Under the pieces are notes generated by a model that was not told where the DNA came from, made no database searches, and saw only the letters and a list, made by a program, of their open reading frames with translations. 64,000 bases of DNA from Nocardioides hwasunensis (GTDB taxonomy: Bacteria; Actinomycetota; Actinomycetes; Propionibacteriales; Nocardioidaceae), in assembly GCF_014779665.1 (NCBI RefSeq), contig NZ_JACXYY010000001.1, positions 186,001-250,000 of the forward strand, given 5' to 3'. Both the position numbers and the translations under genes were made by a program. Positions 60,701 through 64,000 of this stretch are shown in pieces (the stretch's first letter is position 1; each line of letters begins with the position of its first letter).

Positions 60701-61204
60701 GTCAGGATCGACGCGACCGCACCCACGGTCACCGTCAGCGGGATCTCCGACGGTGCCACGATGGGCGCAGCCGTGGTCCGCAGCGCGCTCGTCACCACCG
60801 CCGACGCCACGTCCGGCGTGGCCGAGCGGGTCGTCCGACTCGACGGCGCGGTCGTCGAGTCACCCGTGCGCCTCGACGCGATGTCGCTGCGCACCGGCAC
60901 CCACCGTCTCGAGGTGTCCGCACTCGACGAGGCGGGCAACCAGTCGACGCTCACCCTCACCTTCGAGGTGGTGGCGAACAACGGCGCAGCCAAGAGGCTC
61001 GTCAAGCGACTGGTCGGCGACAAGGTGGTCGGGCCCAAGCTCGGCGCCAAGCTCACCAAGGAGCTGAGGACGGCCAAGCGTGCCAACCCGTCACAGGCCC
61101 TCAAGGCGCTCAAGCGCTTCGAGAAGCTCACCAAGCGGGTGAAGGACACGGAAGCACGAGCCGCTCTCAGGACCCTGGCGCGCGCGCTCAAGGCGCAGCT
61201 CTAG
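54773..61204 (+). CDS. Giant secreted ThuA / PQQ-type sugar dehydrogenase / PKD / CBM multidomain protein
   Basis: This 2143-aa secreted protein has a Sec signal (about 1-41) and an Ala/Lys/Glu linker. It then carries a ThuA-like domain (about 94-315; FDALVFSKTAAFRHSN, GGGYAGIHAASDTEYSWPWYGNLVGSYF), a soluble glucose/sorbosone dehydrogenase beta-propeller (about 320-755; FYIDRNGAVRI, GQEFGLLGIALDPDF, CCHAGGALEFDNSGNLYLATGDN, RPEIYAMGFRNPFRIGLDEQ), PKD domain 1 (760-845), a beta domain (850-945), a CBM6-like domain (950-1095), PKD 2 (1100-1185), two tandem concanavalin-like domains (1190-1405 and 1414-1620), about five Ig/OmpL47-like repeats (1622-2075) and a basic helical tail. The PQQ enzyme class oxidises sugars extracellularly; ThuA domains are linked to keto-sugar metabolism. 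ATG 54773 has AAGGGA upstream. Near-identical DNA in two Ig repeats shows recent duplication. Confidence 0.88.
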   Translation: MNTLITRLQRHARVAVGSTMAMVVSLPLGASIALAAPASAAAPERAAATSEKAADEDATTTKKADTSAEKAPEGNAVPWTADPKASAKAAASAEQFDALVFSKTAAFRHSNIGVATAAIQQLGADNNFTVTVTEDSTAFTDANLEQYEVVIFLSTTGDVLNDTQQAAFERYIQAGGGYAGIHAASDTEYSWPWYGNLVGSYFNNHPPGTPTATVKVEDPGHPSTKGIEPLWQRTDEWYNFRTNPRGKVHVLASMDESTYAPGGGAMGAEHPIAWCQDFDGGRSWYTGMGHTEASFADTKFLGHILGGIQTAAGVVDSDCKATLEPSFEKVALDENTSNPMELDIADDGRVFYIDRNGAVRIILENGSVVTAGTIPVYTGQEFGLLGIALDPDFATNNWIYLYYSPTGSTPTDRISRYTMSGNTLQLGTAVTILDVPTQRDQCCHAGGALEFDNSGNLYLATGDNSNPFDSGGYTPIDERPGRAAWDAQRTSGNTNSLNGKVLRIKPLPAGGYSIPEGNLFDEAADTNDKTRPEIYAMGFRNPFRIGLDEQHDRLLVADYGPDAGSTSATRGPNGRVEWNILDQPGNYGWPYCVGDNTPYNDYNFASSTAGAAFDCANPVNDSPNNTGLTNLPPAKKAVIWQSNNASITGTPEIGASGAPMTSGTYSYDPDLASDRKWPAYFDSKAIWADWNNNRLFTVQMNQAGTNYTDINRFLPSLPMKRPHALQFGPDGALYMIEWGSGFNGNNTDSGIYRIDYVEGNRAPVARATADKTSGQAPLTVAFDGTASFDPDTGTSAGLTYSWDFDGDGTPEATTPSGSFTYTTVGNYTARLTVTDEGGRTGTTNIDITVGNTAPTVKLKLPLNGGFFNFDDTVKYEVEVTDPEDGTIDCSRVVVQPGLGHDQHSHDYEQYEGCSGSLSLPGDSGHVGANIFGTIKATYTDDGAGAANPLTGVDGIILHTKHKEAEFFDATGRTGSNTGGTPGVSTQATTDTGGGQMVTGVETGDWFRWDVMNLTGINGVTMRAASTTAGATFEVRQGSPTGTAIGTLSVPNTGGAQTFQNVQTTFTGATTTSQALYFVATTGGANVNYLEFTGRGITDNQPPTVSITASKTTGAAPLPVAFTSTATDPDGDTPLTYAWTFGDGGTSTEANPSHTFTTPGTYVVSLTVKDSRGATATRTTQVRVTTAQDICFSGRSDDFLGAALDTDRWNRSVRVNQSLTVADGTLNIPITATDIHQTTNTAPNIVLQDLPAGQFEVTTKVTLPATKGYQQGGLVIYGDDNNYLKLVYSGRSTAANGDKAANVIQFAKEVNAAATETNSANLGASFPDTVWLRMTSTNGTDVTPSYSTDGATWLPITTSGGTPAAARNLSGITAPKVGLLALGSTAASATPAITAQFDYFTLTPDDTAVPCSASCFVDEFGGQALASPQWSVVRPSGNLTVSGGSVKIPMEATDLYQTTNTARDLVLTDLPSGPFVVTTKVTAPINRSYQSAGLLIYGDDDNYLKHVFQGRSTDPSAASNIIQTARETGGTAVETNTSGLGATFPTTVWLRLTSTDGVAVLGSYSTDGQTWTNMSGGYNLTGITNPKVGLLAAANTTAGAGITASFDWFTLGKDDTCEPGTTPTDTTAPTTTLSVAAATGQAGWYTTRPSFTLAASDETGGSGVTSTEYRIAGGAWTPYTGAVPVTGEGSRLVEYRSTDVAGNVEATKSQTIRIDTVAPTATFTIPAATGTGGWHTTRPSFTLAASDGADGSGIGSIEYRIAGGDWMPYSITVPVTGEGSRQVEYRATDVAGNAAQVKTETVKIDTAAPSVLAAESGTSTKTVTLTATDAASGVAGIEYQIGDDTTWKTYSAPLTFDEPGTHVVRYRATDEAGNSSNGQIQVVVSQPGEPAEPAKPTVGLTTAPVAANGRSGWFTSPVTVTLAGAGGEGTIALEHRIGDGPWTAYTAPFRVSADGVTRVQARATDAAGTVSEVQTLTVRIDATAPTVTVSGISDGATMGAAVVRSALVTTADATSGVAERVVRLDGAVVESPVRLDAMSLRTGTHRLEVSALDEAGNQSTLTLTFEVVANNGAAKRLVKRLVGDKVVGPKLGAKLTKELRTAKRANPSQALKALKRFEKLTKRVKDTEARAALRTLARALKAQL

Positions 61205-61233
61205 GGATCGCAGGAGAGGAGAGAGCGTCCGTG

Positions 61234-61326
61234 GACGGGTGGCCCGGTCAGCGGCACCGCGAGGTGCAGCAGTCGAGGCGCGTGCAGGATCGGCCCTGCA
61301 CGCGGCCGGCGGCCGGGCCACCCGTC
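61234..61326 (+). other. Branched structured-RNA candidate between the giant gene and the isomerase gene
   Basis: A 14-bp outer stem (GACGGGTGGCCCGG 61234-61247 with 61313-61326) encloses two hairpins: GCACC-GCGA-GGTGC (61254-61267, a GNRA tetraloop) and a 10-bp stem CGCGTGCAGG / CCTGCACGCG (61279-61288 with 61295-61304). This is a three-way-junction layout. It could be an end structure of the 6.4-kb gene or a leader of the isomerase gene; no known RNA family is recognised. Confidence 0.55.
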
Positions 61327-61333
61327 GAGGGCG

Positions 61334-61401
61334 GGGGAGGGCGCCGCGAGGCCCGCTCCCCGCGGCCGGTGCCGGGACAGCGCGCTCCGTCCCGGCACCG
61401 G
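61334..61401 (+). terminator. Two further hairpins before the isomerase gene
   Basis: GGGGAG (61334-61339) pairs with CTCCCC (61356-61361), and CCGGTGCCGGGAC (61366-61378) pairs perfectly with GTCCCGGCACCGG (61389-61401). No T-run follows; the second stem of 13 bp is the better terminator candidate. The remaining sequence to 61477 holds only the ribosome-binding site AAGGAG (61469-61474). Confidence 0.55.
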
Positions 61402-61477
61402 TTCGCACCAGTGTCCACCCGCACCACCTGACCTGGCCGAGCACCATCTCCCACACACCACTCACCAAGGAGCACAC

Positions 61478-62485
61478 ATGCCACGCCCCGTCACCCTGTT
61501 CACCGGCCAGTGGGCCGACCTGCCGTTCGAGGAGATGTGCCAGCTCGCCTCGGGATGGGGCTACGACGGCCTCGAGCTCGCCTGCTGGGGCGACCACTTC
61601 GACCCGTGGGCGGCGGTGGAGGACGACTCCTACGTGCCGGCCAAGCTCGAGATGCTGAAGAAGTACGACCTCCAGGTCTTCGCGATCAGCAACCACCTCA
61701 AGGGCCAGGCGGTGTGCGACGACCCGATCGACGCGCGGCACCGCGACATCCTGCCCGACCGGATCTGGGGCGACGGTGATGCCGAGGGCGTGCGCCAACG
61801 CGCCGCCGAGGAGATGAAGATGACCGCCCGGGCTGCTCGCAGGCTCGGCGTCGACGTCGTGGTCGGCTTCACGGGGTCCTCGATCTGGAAGTACGTCGCG
61901 ATGTTCCCGCCCGCCTCCCAGGCGCTCGTCGACGCCGGCTACCAGGACTTCGCCGACCGGTGGAACCCGATCCTCGACGTCTTCGACAGCGAGGGCGTCC
62001 GGTTCGCCCACGAGGTCCACCCCTCCGAGATCGCCTACGACTACTGGACGACGGTCGATGCGCTCGAGGCGATCGGGCACCGCGAGGCCTTCGGCCTCAA
62101 CTGGGACCCCTCGCACTTCGTGTGGCAGGACCTGGACCCCGTGGGATTCCTCTGGGACTTCAAGGACCGGATCTACCACGTCGACTGCAAGGACGCGAAG
62201 CGCCAGGTCGGCAACGGGCGCAACGGCCGGATGGGCTCCCACCTCGCATGGGCGGACCCGCGCCGGGGCTGGGACTTCGTGTCCACCGGGCACGGTGACG
62301 TGCCGTGGGAGGCGTCGTTCCGGATGCTCAACACGATCGGCTACGACGGACCGATCTCCGTGGAGTGGGAGGACGCCGGCATGGACCGCCTCGTGGGAGC
62401 CCCCGAGGCGCTGGAGTTCGTCCGGCGCCTCGCCTTCGACGCCCCGACGGCCGCCTTCGACGCCGCCTTCTCGACCTCGTCGTGA
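61478..62485 (+). CDS. Sugar phosphate isomerase/epimerase (xylose isomerase-like TIM barrel)
   Basis: This 335-aa protein is of the AP-endonuclease-2-like TIM barrel family. It shows [38 protein letters not shown], then [13 protein letters not shown], the metal-site Glu/His in [45 protein letters not shown] and [12 protein letters not shown]. Members isomerise or epimerise sugars; some act as lyases on keto-glycosides. Its place after the ThuA/dehydrogenase gene and near a Gfo/Idh/MocA gene favours a role with oxidised sugars. AAGGAG precedes ATG 61478. Confidence 0.9.
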   Translation: MPRPVTLFTGQWADLPFEEMCQLASGWGYDGLELACWGDHFDPWAAVEDDSYVPAKLEMLKKYDLQVFAISNHLKGQAVCDDPIDARHRDILPDRIWGDGDAEGVRQRAAEEMKMTARAARRLGVDVVVGFTGSSIWKYVAMFPPASQALVDAGYQDFADRWNPILDVFDSEGVRFAHEVHPSEIAYDYWTTVDALEAIGHREAFGLNWDPSHFVWQDLDPVGFLWDFKDRIYHVDCKDAKRQVGNGRNGRMGSHLAWADPRRGWDFVSTGHGDVPWEASFRMLNTIGYDGPISVEWEDAGMDRLVGAPEALEFVRRLAFDAPTAAFDAAFSTSS

Positions 62486-62495
62486 GGCCGTCGCC

Positions 62496-63041
62496 GTGAC
62501 CCGCACGACCTGCCGGGCCCCGGGCTCACGGGGGCGTCGTGCCGTCGCCGCCGTCCTGACGGTGGTCGGGCTGCTCCTCGTCTGGGCGCCCGTGCCGCCT
62601 GCGGCGGCGCACGACGAGCTGCTCTACTCCGACCCGTCGGAGTCCGGGGTCCTCGAGGTGCTGCCGTCGCGGGCGATCCTCACGTTCACCGGGCCCGTCG
62701 CCGAGGTGCACGAGGTCGCGGTGACCGGCCCCGACGGGAGTGTGGCCAACGGCGCTGCGACGCTCAGGGGTGCCGAGGTCCGGCAGAACCTCTGGGCCGG
62801 ACCGGACGGGGCCTACACGCTGACCTACGACGTGGTGTCGGCCGACGGGCACGAGGTCGCCGGCGAGATCCGCTTCCAGGTCGGAGCTGCTGTCGCGGCC
62901 GGTGAGGGCGCGGAGTCTGCGTCCTCACCGGCCGCCTCCGCGGACGGACGCCCCGCGGCGGTCGTCGTACCGCTGGCGATGGTGCTGGTCGCGGGCGCCG
63001 GCGCGCTGCTCCTGTGGCGCCGCCGGCGCCCTGCTGCCTGA
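62496..63041 (+). CDS. CopC-domain copper resistance-type protein
   Basis: This 181-aa exported protein has a signal peptide (RAVAAVLTVVGLLLVWAPVPPAAAHDELL). The mature chain begins with AHDELLYSDPSESG, where the N-terminal His is the usual Cu(II) ligand of CopC. The CopC beta-sandwich follows (about 33-130; VLEVLPSRAILTFTGPVAEVHEVAVTGPDG, YDVVSADGHEVAGEIRFQV with the conserved D-x-H). A linker and a C-terminal membrane anchor (VVPLAMVLVAGAGALLLWRRRRPAA) complete it. GTG 62496 starts ten bases after the isomerase stop. No CopD-type domain is fused or adjacent in the window. Confidence 0.88.
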   Translation: MTRTTCRAPGSRGRRAVAAVLTVVGLLLVWAPVPPAAAHDELLYSDPSESGVLEVLPSRAILTFTGPVAEVHEVAVTGPDGSVANGAATLRGAEVRQNLWAGPDGAYTLTYDVVSADGHEVAGEIRFQVGAAVAAGEGAESASSPAASADGRPAAVVVPLAMVLVAGAGALLLWRRRRPAA

Positions 63042-63043
63042 CC

Positions 63044-63066
63044 CCGGCAGCTCCCTCACCTGCCGG
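63044..63066. terminator. Convergent hairpin between CopC and APC permease genes
   Basis: CCGGCAG (63044-63050) and CTGCCGG (63060-63066) form a 7-bp stem with a 9-base loop in the 33-bp gap between the stops. Confidence 0.55.
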
Positions 63067-63074
63067 ATAGGGCG

Positions 63075-64000
63075 TCAGCGCCGTCGGCGACCCGGAGCCG
63101 CGGTCTCGTCGGCCTCGGGGAGCTCCACCTCGCCGATCATCTCCTCGATCTGCTCCGTGCTGAGGCCGACGGCCATCGCCCAGTAGAAGATGACGAGGCT
63201 GAAGGCCGCCACGACGACGGCGTCCCAGCCGAAGGGCACCAGCGCCGACGCACCGTTCGGTCCGAAGTCGGAGATGTAGACGATGACGCCCATCCCGACG
63301 AGGTAGACCGGCAGCCAGGAGGCGGCACGCCACTCGAGCGTGGGCCGGTGCTCGTTGAGGTGCAGCACCCGGTTGGCGATGAGGATCACGTAGCCGATGA
63401 CGATGGACACGCCCAGCTTCCAGTCGGTCGTCCACCCGGTCCAGAGGATGATCAGGTTCGCGATGACGAAGGCGAGCGGGGCCAGGACCTCGGCGGCCGG
63501 CAGCCGGTAGGGCCGGTCGGCGTCGGGCAGTCGTCGGCGGAAGACGCCGAGCGAGAGCGGGGCGCCGCCGTACATCAGGACGGACGCGCTGGTGATCAGG
63601 CCGACGAGCGACTGCCAGCTCGGGAACGGCAGGAAGCAGATGCACCCGGTCACGAAGGCGGCGAGCAGACCGGCCCACGGGACGCCGCGGCGGTTGACCC
63701 ACTCGAAGACCGACGGCACGTAGCCGTTGCGGGAGAGCCCGTACGCCAGCCGCGAGCTGCCGGTGGTGTAGATCAGGCCGGTGCCCGCGGGGATGATGAT
63801 CGCGTCCGCGTAGATGATCGTGGCCAGCCAGCCGATCGACAGCAGCGTCGCCACTTCGGCGAACGGTCCGGTGAAGGTCGTGTAGAGGCCCTGACCCGTG
63901 GCGTTCCACGTCTTGCCGATGGCGCTGCTCGGGAGGGCGAACAGGAACGAGATCTGCAGCAGGACGTAGATGACGGTGCCGATCAGCACCGAGCCGATGA
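63075..64000 (-). CDS. APC-family amino acid permease, C-terminal part (5' end outside window)
   Basis: The frame stays open to the right edge, so the gene is truncated. The visible part (about 308 residues) holds roughly eight membrane segments of an APC-superfamily permease. SRLAYGLSRNGYVPSVFEWVNRRGVPWAG is the diagnostic loop after helix 8, followed by SLVGLITSASVLMYGGAPLSLGVFRRRLPDADRPYRLP. The C-terminus is a short acidic/basic tail. The substrate is an amino acid, amine or metabolite of unknown identity. Confidence 0.88.
   Translation of the reverse strand, partial: IGSVLIGTVIYVLLQISFLFALPSSAIGKTWNATGQGLYTTFTGPFAEVATLLSIGWLATIIYADAIIIPAGTGLIYTTGSSRLAYGLSRNGYVPSVFEWVNRRGVPWAGLLAAFVTGCICFLPFPSWQSLVGLITSASVLMYGGAPLSLGVFRRRLPDADRPYRLPAAEVLAPLAFVIANLIILWTGWTTDWKLGVSIVIGYVILIANRVLHLNEHRPTLEWRAASWLPVYLVGMGVIVYISDFGPNGASALVPFGWDAVVVAAFSLVIFYWAMAVGLSTEQIEEMIGEVELPEADETAAPGRRRR

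Noticed and set aside
1..64000. Anti-phage defence or biosynthetic gene cluster
   Set aside because: I checked for restriction, nuclease, reverse transcriptase, NRPS/PKS and RiPP genes and saw none. The single CPBP protease, amidase, barstar and ABC exporters do not form such a system.

Overview
The window reads as one continuous chromosomal stretch of a very GC-rich actinobacterium. Coding density, almost exclusive G/C third codon positions, frequent GTG starts, TAnnnT -10 boxes a few bases before start codons (leaderless transcription), a BioQ-type biotin operator and gene sets shared with Mycobacterium (pitA with two small partners; a fumarylacetoacetase-family gene next to gltX) all point to Actinomycetia. 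The citramalate synthase, LVIVD/DUF305 pair and ThuA/sugar-dehydrogenase giant protein suggest Nocardioides or a relative; that genus call is inference. No phage, integrase, transposase, plasmid gene or CRISPR array is visible.

Layout. 1-12.8 kb: end of a DyP peroxidase gene, an unknown protein, an NCS1 permease, an FrnE-like thiol oxidoreductase, serA, a divergent MocR regulator/YczE membrane protein pair, an ABC exporter and a secreted protein. 12.8-18.1 kb: a methyltransferase and a branched-chain amino-acid block (leader peptide with attenuator-like hairpin, a 46-aa ORF, leuB, ilvE), then an NhaA-thioredoxin fusion. 18.2-28 kb: a DksA/TraR zinc-finger protein divergent from a Ser/Thr kinase, a YihY membrane protein, a TetR/MFS pair, a short-chain dehydrogenase, the pitA operon and an ABC-2 transporter. 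28-34.8 kb: an isoleucine leader peptide plus intrinsic terminator ahead of citramalate synthase, a secreted LVIVD-repeat protein divergent from a DUF305 lipoprotein, and a TetR/FMN-reductase pair. 34.8-41.7 kb: a REP-like element, an amidase, the bioY-bioM-bioN biotin ECF transporter divergent from bioQ, a pentapeptide protein divergent from a sulfotransferase, and an orphan barstar. 41.8-45.5 kb: FAH-family protein, gltX, CPBP protease, tRNA-Gln and tRNA-Glu. 45.5-62.5 kb: a sugar locus. 62.5-64 kb: a CopC-like protein and the 3' part of an APC permease gene.

The sugar locus is xylB, a XylR-like ROK regulator with a near-textbook XylR operator over its promoter, a ribose/xylose-class ABC importer (ATPase, permease, lipoprotein), a Gfo/Idh/MocA oxidoreductase, xylA, a 2143-aa secreted protein (ThuA fold, PQQ-type sugar dehydrogenase, PKD, CBM6-like, concanavalin-like and Ig-like domains), a highly structured intergenic segment, and a sugar isomerase/epimerase. 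XylA and XylB would take xylose to xylulose 5-phosphate. The ThuA, Gfo/Idh and isomerase genes suggest an added oxidised-sugar (keto-glycoside) route.

Regulation is unusually readable: two leader peptides whose codons match the downstream pathway (Ile-Ile-Ile before cimA; Val/Leu/Ile before leuB), operators for BioQ, XylR/ROK, a TetR and probably the MocR protein, about fourteen leaderless-type promoters, and hairpins between most convergent genes.
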